A DNA stretch of 64,000 nt, taken from NCBI GenBank assembly GCA_946811695.1, contig OX328130.1, positions 74,613,353 to 74,677,352 on the forward strand. The letters are read 5' to 3'. This DNA is from Gonocerus acuteangulatus. Taxonomy: Eukaryota; Arthropoda; Insecta; Hemiptera; Coreidae. Below are positions 23,340-34,329 of the stretch, one piece after another (within the stretch, counting starts at the first letter, position 1; the number at the start of each line of letters is the position of its first letter). Below the pieces are notes generated by a model that saw only the letters and a program-made list of their open reading frames with translations, was not told the origin of the DNA and made no database searches. A program made the position numbers and the translations under genes.

Positions 23340-23500
23340 TCTAATTGGTATTTTAGGTCTTACTACATCCCCTAGGCTTTTATTGTTGTTGAAGATGGCT
23401 GCCAACGACATTGCCGAAACGTAGAGATATTTACGAAAATGTGACTGTCATTCGTAGCCGACCCCCAACTATACTTAGCTTCTTATCAAAACTGTTCGGT
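23340..23500 (+). mobile_element. Decayed PLE 3' tail with hammerhead-like core
   Basis: At 23389-23423 TTGAAGA, GGC...GCC pairing and GAAACGTA echo the hammerhead core with the first C changed to T. The following CGTAGCCGACCCCCAACTATA parallels the CTAGCCGAATCCCAACCATA tail at 8427 and 63604. Confidence 0.5.
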
Positions 23501-23503
23501 TCA

Positions 23504-24629
23504 TCTACTATATATTTGTCAAATACCACTCACTCACTTACTGACTCACTCACTGACCTATCATCGCCCAGCCCAAGCCACTCGACAGAAAATTTTGAAA
23601 TTTTGCATGGACACTCTCTATATAATGTAGGCACTCACTAAGAAAGGATTTTTTGATATTGGAATTTTTAAGTATTTTTAGAGGGGTTTAAAGTTTGAGT
23701 TGGTTAAAGCATGCAAGCCTAGGTAGCATGCGTTGCTAGGACGATAACAGAACAGCTGTTACCGTACATTATCTATTTCATAGTATTATTTTTAATTGAG
23801 GTTAATTTCCACTATGATGGCAGTCCTTGAATTACTAGAAATAAACTGTCACTCATAGAGTTTTAATTGCGTTTCTTGTCTCCCTGTTCCCGTCAGACAG
23901 GATTGCCATATTTTTGGAGAGTTAAACCGGGACACATTAATATGGGATGGGCATACCAGGGGGGGGGGAATAAAAACAGTACAAATTATAAGCAAAATGG
24001 TGAGTTTTAAGCCTAGCAAGTAACGGGAAGGGGGGATCCTGAACTGTTAGTCTACCCAAACCTTAAATATAAGAACGGAACTTTTTTTGCTACTTGATTT
24101 TCTTAAAAAAATCTCTCAGCCAAATAGTAGTGTCTGGCAGCTGGCAGCGCTGTGCAGGTAGTTCCAGCGTTTTACAGTTAGATTACTTCTCATATCTTTG
24201 ACACTGTGAGCAGTAGTAAAAATGTTGATTGTAGAAAAGTAACCGATTAATAAAAGATTCTTATAAACATGAATTCATTACTTTTTACATCTTACATTGC
24301 AAAATACCGGGACAGTCCCGGTCAAACCGTGATGTATGGTAAGCCTATCCTTAGAGTTTTCTAGGTGAGGCAATAATATCCGGAACCCTTGCACAGCCTC
24401 CTCGCCTATAACCTTCATAATGCTCGCAAATATAATGGGTGTTTCCAAATAACTTTTTGGAATCATAAACTTTTAAATTTTAACGCCCATTGAATAACAT
24501 ATAGTATGACGGGAACCGTGCTATAATAAACTGCACAAAATTGTAAAGTAACGTAATTTTAATGAAACATTATTTAACGCAATAAAATAACTACTTATCT
24601 GCCGTGACGAAGCACGGGTATTCAGCTAG
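23504..24629 (+). mobile_element. Helitron (family H), full-length non-autonomous copy
   Basis: Begins TCTACTATATATTTGTC directly after an A and ends CCGTGACGAAGCACGG hairpin, GTATTCAG, CTAG, directly before a T. This is the A|TC...CTRR|T insertion pattern of Helitrons. The 1126-bp body has no Rep or helicase frame. It shares a block near 24290-24470 (ACCGGGACAGTCCCGGT) with 60870-61000. A 62-codon antisense frame in that block resembles one in the other copy (VIGE-x-A-x-QGFRILLPHLEN). Confidence 0.92.
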
Positions 24630-24852
24630 TTATATAAATACAATAAGGGAAATTCCAATTTTAAACCCCTTCAGGTGAATTTAACCCCATTCAGTCCTGC
24701 TGGACACGAGCAGGCTCATTAGTCCACGTCACTCACATCCCAATATCATTCTAAAATTCCAGAATTTACTTAAAAGGATTTCATTACCTTCTCCTACAAA
24801 AATGTGTATCTTTATTGACACAATACTGACCACAATATATACACACCACCTG

Positions 24853-25613
24853 AAAACCCGTGATTCGTCACGGCAGATAAGTATTTTTTTTTTTATTTTT
24901 TTTTACGGCGCATCTACATCTAGGTCATTAGCGCCTCTTATTAAGTAGTTATTTTATTGCGTTACATAATGAATCATCAAAATTAACGCTACTATATAAT
25001 TTTGAACAGTTTATTATAGCACGGTTCCCGTTATACTATAAGTTATTCATCAATTGATAAGTAATCAAAGTATAATGTTTCTTGACATTGGGGCGTTCTG
25101 CGCCATCAAGAAACAGATAACGTAGAGATAACACGTTATCTATAGTTTAGCAGTAACAGCACTTTAATCAGTACAGGTAAAAAGTCGTCAATGAAAAATG
25201 TACGTGAAAATTTAAAAATTTATATTTCCAAGATGTCATTCGGAAACACCCACTATATTTGCGAGCATTACCAAGAAGTGTTCTGACTGGGGATGCTTAT
25301 GGGTAATGAGGTTGTGCAAGGGTTCGGGATGTTATTACCTCGGATGGACCATCCCCAGGTATAGCGTAAACTCTACGAGGGACAAAAGCAGAGTAGTTCA
25401 AGGTCTTCCATCAGAGTTAAAATGAACCGCTATAAAAATAATATTATGAAATACATACAGTACGGTAACAGGTGAACTGTTATAGTCCTATCAATGCATG
25501 CCGCCAAGGCTCTAACCAACTAAAAGTTCAAACCCATACAAATTTTAAAATTTTCTGTCAAGTGGTTTGGCCTGGGCGATGATAGGTCAGCCAGTGAGTG
25601 GTACTCGACAAAT
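24853..25613 (-). mobile_element. Helitron (family H), degraded copy
   Basis: Minus orientation: the 3' end lies at the left (hairpin GCCGTGACGAATCACGGG, terminal CTAG mutated) and the decayed 5' end near 25613 (CTCATTTGTCGAGTACC). Shared internal blocks include GGACCATCCCC and TACAGTACGGTAACAG. A SINE tail has landed inside at 24885-24945. Confidence 0.8.
24885..24945 (-). mobile_element. SINE family 1, 3'-end fragment
   Basis: Minus strand: GCGCTAATGACCTAGATGTA then GATGCGCCGT and an A-rich tail, the 3' end of the copy at 47149 (47280-47371). The head is absent, so a 5'-truncated insertion. Confidence 0.75.
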
Positions 25614-26544
25614 GAGGCGTCGAAAATCAAAACAAGAGACATCACTATTTTTACGATTTTGAGATAACAGTTTTAAAACTTCAACATTTCCTCAATATAC
25701 TGGAAAAGAAAAAGATTTTCAAAACTCAATAGATCATGTTCTTTTTTAATTTTGAAGTGGTAAGTTGGCTCCAAAATAAGATATACAGTGAATTTTAAAA
25801 CTAAGTAAGGCACAACAAAAATAAAAATTTCTTCAAAATAGATATTATAACAGATAAACTTCTCAAATTCCTCAAAAAAAAAAATCTGTGATACTTACAA
25901 CTTTTAAGAAAATTATACAAATGTATAAAATTAAACATAAGACTTGTTCTGTTTTTGGTGTTTTCTGAACAAATTCGTTTCAATGATGTGTCTTCTTTTG
26001 ATTCAAGACGACTCAAATATAGAGTAGATTTACACAAATAATAGTTTTCAACTGTATAAGAACAATTCTTGGTAAAACAAATCGCTGATTTGAACAATGT
26101 ACACTGCCTTTTCCCTATTTGGTTTTGATGTGGAGCGTTGTGATGAATAAGTTACCCGTTATTTGAGAGTATACTCCTGTTCCCCTTGTGGTTGATCCTA
26201 TGTCTGGTAGAAGTAAAGGCTGTACTCTGAAAGCTACAACTAGATGTAGGATTACTCAGAGCTTTACTTCCAATAAAACCTTGAAGCTCTTACAGATAGT
26301 GAGTTAGCATCCAGCTAGCTCAGGATCCTTTGAGCAATCCACCCTTAATGTGGTGGCGGGGGTATGCTGCCTTTACTTTCATCTTTAGCAGTCCTATTGG
26401 CCTCTTCAGGGGTAAGCTTGTTGTAAAAAACTATTGCCTGAATGGAAATAGAAGACATTGATTGGGGGTTGATTTAAGCACTCATCACTTCTCTTTAGGG
26501 TGTTACCTAATAATTGAGCAAAAGAAGCATCTCTGAGGTCGGCG
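25614..26544. other. No gene recognised
   Basis: AT-rich to 26100, then mixed. A 98-codon reverse frame at 25801-26097 is AT-biased and featureless. Confidence 0.5.
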
Positions 26545-26936
26545 CACAGTGGGGCCAAAACACTTTTCGTGTTTCAAAAACGACGACAAACTCCAAACCT
26601 TAACCGATTTCAAAAAATTATTAATTGAAAGCTAATACAATTTAGAACAACTATGTCTGGCCAGATTTTTATTTCTCCTCTTTATTAAATTTCGTCTAAA
26701 TAAATCACAAAGGTGCTACTGACCTTGGCAGTAGAAGCACCTATAATTAATAAATAAAAAAAAATAAATAAATAAATCACAAACATTTACATTTAATAAA
26801 ATAATATTAAATTTTTCATCTAACATTTTTACAAAAATCGTATTGATGTTTTCATAGCCGAAACTCAACTAATCCCTGATTGCTTAAGAAAAATACATGT
26901 TCTTCTTAAAGAATTTTTCTCGCTTAAAAAAAAAAA
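26545..26936. mobile_element. Foldback MITE, family A, copy 2 (right end lost)
   Basis: Starts GGCGCACAGTGGGGCCAAA and follows the left half of 488-1103 (TGGCCAGATTTTTATTTCTC, TTCATCTAACATTTTT). The HINE-like element at 26937 replaces its right part. A 57-bp retroposed fragment sits inside. Confidence 0.65.
26697..26783 (+). mobile_element. 57-bp retroposed fragment with 15-bp TSD
   Basis: TAAATAAATCACAAA at 26697-26711 is repeated at 26769-26783. The insert 26712-26768 reads GGTGCTACTGACCTTGGCAG, AGAAGCACCT, then an A-rich tail. Words such as TAATTAATAAATAA recall the A/T tail of SINE family 2, whose body also has GGTGCTAATGACTC. Probably a severely 5'-truncated SINE. Confidence 0.75.
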
Positions 26937-27986
26937 GTCCGTCACGCAGGAGCTGCATAACTAAGCAGTTTCCTCAGAATTTGGGTAGTGTAGACTGCTT
27001 TCCAGAACAATTTGCTTAAAATACCCTAAATAAATAAAATAAAAACATGAATAGTTCTCTTTTAATTTTGTAATGAGTAACTGATAAATTATTAATTTAC
27101 TTCCAGAGTTATGTTTACACATGGTACCTACTACACTACGTAATAAATACAAAATCCTCATATGATCGTATTTTGATCTAACGCAGGAACCGGATACAGT
27201 CCCTCTAGCGCTCCTTGCGGCGCCTTTGTGAACCTATGTCTGGCTGGCTTTTCTATTGAAATATATTACAAAGTAAACCCCCCTTTCCGATTGACCGATT
27301 CAGCTCATTTTTACAACACTTCTTTCTCATGAGTTACCCACGACGTATACCGCGTTTCGTTACAATACAGCAGAAATTACGACCAGTATGAGTATATTAG
27401 TAATTTGGGTCCGGAGTAAACCCCCCCCCCCTAATGAACCGATTTAGTTTATTTTTACAACACATATTTACCTGTAGATTACCACTACGAATACCGAGTT
27501 TCGTCGAAATATACCAAAAATCTCGGTTGGTAGTGGCGAATTGGTATTGTGGGTCTGGAGTAACCCCCCCCCCTCCTCCTAATGAACCTATTTAGTTTAT
27601 TTTTACAACACATATTTACCTGTAGATTACCACTATGAATACCGAGTTTCGTCGAAATATACCTAAAATCACGGCTGGTAGTGGCGAATTGGTATTGTCG
27701 GTCCGGAGTAAACCCCCCCCCCCTCCTTATGAACCGATTTAGTGTATTTTTATGTGTAACTTTTCTCTCTATATTACCAATACGAATACCAAGTTTCGTT
27801 GAAATATAACAAATATTACGGCTGAAATGGTCAAATTAGTGTTTTGGGTTCGGGGTAAACCCCCCCTTCCGATGGACCGATTTTGGTGGTTAACGAACTC
27901 GTTCAATCGTTTGCTAATTGAATGCTATATACCAAGTTTCGTGACGAAAAAACAAAAACTCTGGCCGCTATCGTGTTAACAGACAC

Positions 27987-28067
<81 letters not shown>

Positions 28068-28223
28068 TATGCATATATATATATATATGCATATATATAT
28101 AAATTTTAACGGGGGTCATTTTCGGTGTCTACTAGGTAGGATGGATAAAGATTTGAAGAAATTTTTCAAAAATTCCGTCATGAGTCCAACCTCAATAGCT
28201 ACTTTCCTTCGGAGGAAAGTGAT
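26937..28223 (+). mobile_element. HINE-like element 2
   Basis: Same order as element 1: GTCCGTCACGCAGGAGCTG start, GAATTTGGGTAGTGTAGACT, four poly-C units of about 140 bp (27410-27870), TA tract, GGGGGTCATTTTCGGTGTCT, and terminal hairpin ACTTTCCTTCGGAGGAAAGT. The end reads GATAA in place of GCTAA. One poly-C unit more than element 1. Confidence 0.78.
27988..28102. repeat. (TA)n microsatellite inside HINE-like element 2
   Basis: TA tract with a few G interruptions (ATGTATAT, ATGCATAT), at the same internal site as in the sister elements. Confidence 0.96.
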
Positions 28224-28303
28224 AAAAAAAAAAAAAAACAAAAAAAAAAAAAAAAATGAAATTGATTTTGGTTTTGGAATAGGTACATTTTGAATAGATA
28301 AAT

Positions 28304-29804
28304 CGCCTTTGCCATCCACGTAGCATGACTTACAGCTCCTGGTACACGAAACGATACTCCTTTCTTCCCGTGCCTTTGCCATCCACCTAGCATGACTTAC
28401 AGCTCCTGGTACACGAAACGATACTCCTTTCTTCCCGTGCCTTTGCCATCCACCTAGCATGACTTACAGCTCCTGGTACACGAAACGATACTCCTTTCTT
28501 CCCGTGCCTTTGCCATCCACGTAGCATGACTTACAGCTCCTGGTACACGAAACGATACTCCTTTCTTCCCGTGCCTTTGCCATCCACCTAGCATGACTTA
28601 CAGCTCCTGGTACACGAAACGATACTCCTTTCTTCCCGTGCCTTTGCCATCCACCTAGCATGACTTACAGCTCCTGGTACACGAAACGATACTCCTTTCT
28701 TCCCGTGCCTTTGCCATCCACGTAGCATGACTTGCAGCTCCTGGTACACGAAACGATACTCCTTTCTTCCCGTGCCTTTGCCATCCACCTAGCATGTCTT
28801 ACAGCTCCTGGTACACGAAACGATACTCCTTTCTTCCAGTGCCTTTGCCATCCACCTAGCATGACTTACAGCTCCTGGTACACGAAACGATACTCCTTTC
28901 TTCCCGTGCCTTTGCCATCCACCTAGCATGACTTGCAGCTCCTGGTACACGAAACGATACTCCTTTCTTCCCGTGCCTTTGCCATCCACCTAGCATGACT
29001 TACAGCTCCTGGTACACGACACGATACTCCTTTCTTCCCGTGCCTTTGCCGTCCACCTAGCATGACTTACAGCTCCTGGTACACGAAACGATACTCCTTT
29101 CTTTCGGTGCCTTTGCCATCCACCTAGCATGACTTACAGCTCCTGGTACACGAAACGATACTCCTTTCTTCCCGTGCCTTTGCCATCCACCTAGCATGAC
29201 TTACAGCTCCTGGTACACGAAACGATACTCCTTTCTTCCCGTGCCTTTGCCATCCACCTAGCATGACTTACAGCTCCTGGCACACGAAACGATACTCCTT
29301 TCTTCTCGTGCCTTTGCCATCCACGTAGCATGACTTACAGCTCCTGGTACACGAAACGATACTCCTTTCTTCCCGTGCCTTTGCCATCCACCTAGCATGA
29401 CTTGCAGCTCCTGGTACACGAAACGATACTCCTTTCTTCCCGTGCCTTTGACATCCACCTAGCATGACTTGCAGCTCCTGGTACACGAAACGATACTCCG
29501 TTCTTCCCGTGCCTTTGCCATCCACCTAGCATGACTTACAGCTCCTGGTACACGAAACGATACTCCTTTCTTCCCGTGCCTTTGCCATCCACGTAGCATG
29601 ACTTGCAGCTCCTGGTACACGAAACGATACTCCTTTCTTCCCGTGCCTTTGCCATCCACCTAGCATGACTTACAGCTCCTGGTACACGAAACGATACTCC
29701 TTTCTTCCCGTGCCTTTGCCATCCACCTAGCATGACTTACAGCTCCTGGTACACGAAACGATACTCCTTTCTTCCCGTGCCTTTGCCATCCACCTAGCAT
29801 GACT
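28304..29804. repeat. Minisatellite, 67-bp unit, about 22 copies
   Basis: The unit starts GCCTTTGCCATCCACCTAGC and contains CTTACAGCTCCTGGTACACG and ACTCCTTTCTTCCCGT. Variants (CCACGTAGC, CTTGCAGC, TTCTCGTG) are scattered without clear order. The minus strand lacks stops in every phase, giving many overlapping 64-114-codon frames that are artefacts. Confidence 0.97.
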
Positions 29805-30121
29805 GCGTTTTCAGAAAGCAGGAACAGACTTGATTGTTTATCTTTTTATCCAAAATTAACAAGAACACGACTAATTTAATTTACTAGTGCTTACCAGCTC
29901 AAAAGTGATAAAAATAAAAAAGTTAAAATATAATAAAGCTGAAATAAAATAAGTTAAAAAAAAAAATTACTTTTTGACAAAAATGTGAATATTTCAAGGT
30001 CATTGCCGGTCGCCTTGGAGTTGTTCGATTTAGCTAAAATTTTGCACACATAGTTATTTTGTTGATTGGACCAAGATAGGGGGGCGGGAGGTAAACTTTT
30101 AGAAAGTTGAAAAATAAGGGC
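29805..30121. other. No gene recognised
   Basis: AT-rich, with A-runs near 29955. Confidence 0.5.
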
Positions 30122-30125
30122 CACC

Positions 30126-30187
<62 letters not shown>
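30122..30187. repeat. (TA)n-(GT)n microsatellite
   Basis: About 20 TA units then 14 GT units, directly before the SINE at 30188. Confidence 0.96.
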
Positions 30188-30191
<4 letters not shown>

Positions 30192-30350
30192 GGAGGCCCG
30201 ATGGCCGTGAGCGTTAAGGCATGAGCACTTAACACTCGTGGATTCGATTCCCACAAGGGGTGGTTTGCTTTTCTTTAGAAAAAAGAAAAGGCATCAGCCC
30301 TACCCTGGCTAGAAAAGAGTGGTAACTTATAGATAACCCGTCCTAAAATT
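30188..30350 (+). mobile_element. SINE family 3, copy a
   Basis: The head AGGCCCGATGGCCGTGAGCG and GATTCGATTCCCAC resemble the A and B boxes of a long-arm (Leu/Ser-type) tRNA. The body GAAAAGGCATCAGCCCTACC, then CTATAGATAACCCGTCCTAA-like sequence, also occurs, split, at 35538-36240. Confidence 0.75.
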
Positions 30351-30689
30351 CGTAATCAATAATAAATGGACGATAAAATTTAATATATATATATATGTAT
30401 ATATATACACACAAATTTGAACCAATGTTATGTTTTTGATCTATTGGTTCTGAAACGTAAAATGTTCTCGTCGACAATTGTGGATTGCGTCTACCTTATA
30501 AGCGGGTTTCCTGCCTCTTGAGGGAGGGACGAAACGCGCTAAAAAAAATATCGGTGTATTAGAAGAAGTTGCTGTTTGCCCCAGAACCAAATCAATATGG
30601 AATCTGCTGTTCATATCCAGTATAAAATACATCATATTCATATGTGTTGTTTATTCGGCATCTGTCTCCAGCGGTCTTGCTCCTCCTGT
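30351..30689. other. PLE-adjacent sequence, no gene
   Basis: A short TA tract at 30381. The block 30435-30545 (GTTCTGAAACGTAAAATGTT, GGGAGGGACGAAACGCGC) is related to 34895-34972. GACGAAACGCGC looks like the end of another hammerhead-type core but its CTGANGA box is not intact. Confidence 0.35.
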
Positions 30690-30699
30690 CATCGCAATA

Positions 30700-30729
30700 T
30701 TTCGCCGGATTCCTCTCCGGCTTCTTCAG
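30700..30729 (-). ncRNA. Hammerhead-like core after PLE stop codon
   Basis: Minus strand: CTGAAGA, stem II GCCGG/CCGGC with loop AGAGGAAT, then GAAA. It starts four bases after the stop codon of the PLE frame. The stem III side (TATTGCGATGAC) does not give a clean U-H cleavage site, so it may be inactive. PLEs are known to carry such motifs in the terminal region following the ORF. Confidence 0.55.
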
Positions 30730-30733
30730 GCAA

Positions 30734-31604
30734 TCATTCATCCTTTCTGGTTGGTAAGGGAATGAGCTCGTCAGTGGTTTGGGCCCTTCTTATCCTTCTT
30801 GGTCGGAGACTATGCGAGCCAATGAACTGGGGACACTCTGGGCCAATCGGGTTCCGTCTGTCTCTGTTAACTTCCTCGGTCGTCCGTTCGGGGCGCTGGT
30901 GGTCCTGTATGAGTGGATTGTCTCCAGTCTTCTTCAGGATGGCCCGCCAGGTGTTGGAGAGGATGAGTCCTTCTTCTCTATTGAAGTTGGCTGGATTTTT
31001 GTGGATCTCAATCGCCTCTCTGATGAGTCTCCTGTTCAGCGTGTCTTCCTCAGCCAGGGTCTTGGCTTGATCAAACAGGACTTGTCTGGGGCACTCTTCT
31101 CCATGTGTTGCCACCGCAGAAGTTTTGGTGCGTCCCAGCCTGTAGTCTGCAGCGTGTTGCGCGATTCGAGTGGCTACCTTCTTCCCTGTCTGTCCTATAT
31201 ACACTTTCCCGCAGTCACATGGAAGAAGATATACACCCTGGTCTTGCAACCGCTCCTTGTCCTTGCTTTTGCTCAGCCAATCCCCGATTTTGTTCAGCGG
31301 CTTGTAGGCGACCTCCATATCCTGTTTCCTAAATAGTCTGCCTAGCTTCTCGCTGACCCCGCTGACATACGGTAGGGTAATTCTGCTTCTAGTTTGTGTT
31401 TCCCTCCGGTTACTCTCATCACGGTGGCGATTTTCCACCATCCTTATCGTTCGGGCCAACTTCTTCCTGTCGTATCCAGTCCCGGCTAAGTCGTCCGTCA
31501 GTTGACTAAGTTCTGCTCTTAGGAGTGATTCGTTACTGCACAGAGTTATAGCTCTGTGTGTCAGTGTCTTAACCACTCCCATTTTTTGTGCCGTGTGGTG
31601 GTGA
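30734..31604 (-). CDS. Penelope-like element, C-terminal part with GIY-YIG endonuclease (5'-truncated)
   Basis: The 282 codons from the first Met (31582) are open. The same frame continues upstream to about 31604 (DSHHHTAQK then MGVVKTLTHRA), so that Met is internal. PLE proteins join an RT to a GIY-YIG endonuclease. Visible here, counted from that Met: end of the RT domain (GVVKTLTHR), linker ending LPYVSGVSEKLGRLF (70-84), GIY-YIG motifs GVYLLPC (116-122) and KVYIGQT (126-132), Arg139, His143, and the probable metal-binding Glu189 in RREAIEIHKN context. The RT core is absent; upstream DNA is a HINE fragment. Not AT-biased like its flanks and free of stops, so the insertion is fairly young. 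A 185-codon frame on the other strand is its shadow. Confidence 0.88.
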
Positions 31605-31659
31605 GAATCGTATCATATTCATAATTATTTCAGGAATTCAGCTGATGCTCCTACTTTTT

Positions 31660-31705
31660 CTGATGAACGTGCTTAGTTATGCAGCTCCTGCGTGACGGAC
31701 TATTT
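31660..31705 (-). mobile_element. HINE-like element, 5' end fragment
   Basis: Reverse of GTCCGTCACGCAGGAGCTGC, ATAACTAAGCACG. Only the first roughly 40 bp of the family are present. Confidence 0.7.
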
Positions 31706-32138
31706 CGAATGTAACTCTTTAAAATTGTCTTGTGCCTCGGATTCTTGATTAAAACCCTTTTCCAAACCAAAAGTTTTTCCGAACCCCACCCTCCAGGTCT
31801 CCTCCTACAAGTGGTTATAAACCTCCACCAAAAGAACTTATTAAGAGCTTTCTTATAATTTTTCTATTATATTTTGATTGCTAATTTAACAAGAGCACCT
31901 TTTCTACTGTATAATCTCCTTATACTCTTTTTTCAGTTAATGTTCTTTTTTGGAAAGTTTTAATTAAACATGTAGCAGTTAACTTTCTTTCTTCTCTTTT
32001 AGCACTCAATTGTTGTATCCTCAATTTTCTCAATATCACTTTTAATTTACTTTTCTTTCTTTTATCTCTACTTTTTGTTACAACAGCTTCTGAAGGCGTA
32101 CCTTCATTAAACTTAAGAAATTCTGAAGTTGTATTGTA
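31706..32138. other. No gene recognised
   Basis: AT-rich, T-run heavy; nothing supportable. Confidence 0.5.
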
Positions 32139-32270
32139 TTAGCACTTTCCTCCGAAGGAAAGTAGCTATTGAGGTTGGACTCATGACGGAATTTTTGAAA
32201 AATTTCTTCAAATCTTTATCGATCCTACCTAGTAGACACCGAAAATGACCCCCGTTAAAATTTATATATA

Positions 32271-32320
<50 letters not shown>

Positions 32321-33379
32321 TATATATATATATGTGTCTGTTAACACGATAGCGGCCAGAGTTTTTGTTTTTTCGTCACGAAACTTGGTATATAGCATTC
32401 AATTAGCAAACGATTGAACGAGTTCGTTAACCACCAAAGTCGGTCCACCGGAAGGGGGGGTTTACCCCGAACCCAAAACACTAATTTGACTATGTCAGCC
32501 GTAATATTTGTTATATTTCAACGAAACTCGGTATTCGTAGTGGTAATATAGTGAGAAAAGGGTGATATAAAAATGAATTAAATCGGTTCATTAGAAGGGG
32601 GGGTTTACTCCGGACCCACAATACCAATTCGCCACTACCAGCCGTGATTTTTGGTATATTTCGATGCAACTCGGTATTCGTAGTGGTAACCCACAGGTAA
32701 ATAACTGTTGTAAAAATAAACTAAATCGGTTCATTAGGAGGGGGGGTTTACCCCGGACCAACAATACCAATTCGCCACTACCAGCCGTGATTTTTGGTAT
32801 ATTTCGACGAAACTCGGTATTCGTAGTGGTAATCTACAGGTAAATATGTGTTGTAAAAATAAACTAAATCGGTTCATTAGAAGGGGGGGTCCCAAATTCT
32901 TAATATACTCATACCGGTCGTAATTTCTGCTGTATTGTAACGAAACAAGGTATACGTCGTGGGTAACTCATGAGAAAGAAGTGTTGTAAAAATGAGCTGA
33001 ATCGGTCAATCGGAAAGCGGGGGATTAATTTGTAATATATTTCAATAGAAAAGCCCACCAGACGTAGGTTCACAAAGCCGCCGCAAGGAGCGCTTTCTAC
33101 CACTAGAGTGACTGTATCCTGTTCCTGCGTTAGATCAAAATACGATAATATGAGTTTTTTTGTATTTATTACGTAGTGTAATAGGTACCATGAGTAAACA
33201 TAACTCTGGAAGCAAATTATTAATTGATCAGTTACTCATTACAAATTTAAAAGAGAACTATTCATGTTTTTATTTTATTTATGTAGGATATTTTAAGCAA
33301 ATTGTTGTTCTGGAAAGCAATCTACACTACCTAAATTCTGAGGAAAGTGCTTAGTTATGCAGCTCCTGCGTGACGGACT
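32139..33379 (-). mobile_element. HINE-like element 3
   Basis: Minus orientation. The 3' end at left is the ACTTTCCT/AGGAAAGT hairpin followed by GCTAA, then T outside. The right end carries the CGTCACGCAGGAGCTGC block. Four poly-C units, a TA tract at 32266-32331 and the subterminal inverted repeat are all present, making it the most complete copy (about 1.24 kb). Confidence 0.8.
33160..33354 (+). other. Small frame shared by HINE-like copies
   Basis: 63-66-codon frames, antisense to the element, start MYLLRSVIGTM and end HYPNSEESA in elements 1 (3565-3756) and 2 (26961-27161). In element 3 the matching frame ends HYLNSEESA. The three differ by several residues and one inserted codon. No motif. 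It overlaps the 5' terminal block, so conservation may simply reflect shared recent ancestry. Confidence 0.25.
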
Positions 33380-34329
33380 TTTTTTTATTTTATTTTTTTT
33401 TTTTTCCATTTTTGCTTTTTTTCTTCTTGTATCATCAATTTGCTAACTTCTTCATTCCAAAATCAGTATAAAAGAGTGGGTTTAATTTTATTCTTCCGTT
33501 TTGTACATTGGTTATTGAGTAGATCATCTTAATTAATATAATTTTTTGAGTAACCCAACATTTGTAAGAGATATATAAACAAAAAAGTTAAAAATATTTA
33601 TTTACTAAGGAGCTAATAAGGTAAAATAAAATATGCTGTATTAGTCATTAAAAAAAAGAGACCTCACACAGTGGGACCAAACGACATTTCGCGTTTCAAA
33701 AAAGTCCGACTCGCAGGAACAGCGTCATCTTAGCTCGGTTACATATCGAAGAGATGGAATAGATTAGCATCACAAATCACTGGAAACTGACAGTAGCCAA
33801 CTTACACAGAAGCGGATAATTCTTAATCTGTATAAGTCAATACAATTATGTACTGAAAACGTACTTACTCTTCGACTACTGAAAAGGCTGCTGAAAAGGC
33901 TCTATTATGAACAACCAAAAATTCGTTGTCATTTTAAGTATCTTGTTTAATTAGCAAATTCGTTTTACTATTATAATTAACTGTAAATATGTGCTTCGTG
34001 GCGAATAAATTTCCATTCTGTCGTGGGTTAAATCTTTCTATAAAATAAGAAATAACGATAACTTCAGTTGGAGGCTATGAGGAAGGTTATATAGATAGGA
34101 GAATTCAAAACAAACTACGTCATCATGATTAGCCACTGCCATCTTTATTACCACAGCCACTCCAAACTTATTACAAATACCTTTCACCGTTTCTTAGCTT
34201 ATTTTACTACAATACTAATTTTACTGATAAATGCCATTTAAAACAAGAAACAACCATTTAAAAAGTGAGATAAACAAAGAGAAAAACCCTTTCAAAACAA
34301 CAAAACAAACAAGCAGAATTTAGTAAGCA
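33380..34329. other. No gene recognised; MITE-A end at 33662-33705
   Basis: CACAGTGGGACCAAACGACA and the following TTTCGCGTTTCAAAAAAG match the TIR of the family A MITE. The rest is AT-rich without features. Confidence 0.5.

Noticed and set aside
28116..29733. Many reverse-strand frames of 64-114 codons
   Set aside because: Phases of the 67-bp array.
28304..29804. CRISPR array
   Set aside because: Units are continuous 67-bp repeats with no unique spacers, in a eukaryotic repeat context; the same holds for the 52-, 66- and 92-bp arrays.
30779..31336. 185-codon plus-strand protein
   Set aside because: Antisense shadow of the PLE GIY-YIG frame, which has clear family motifs.
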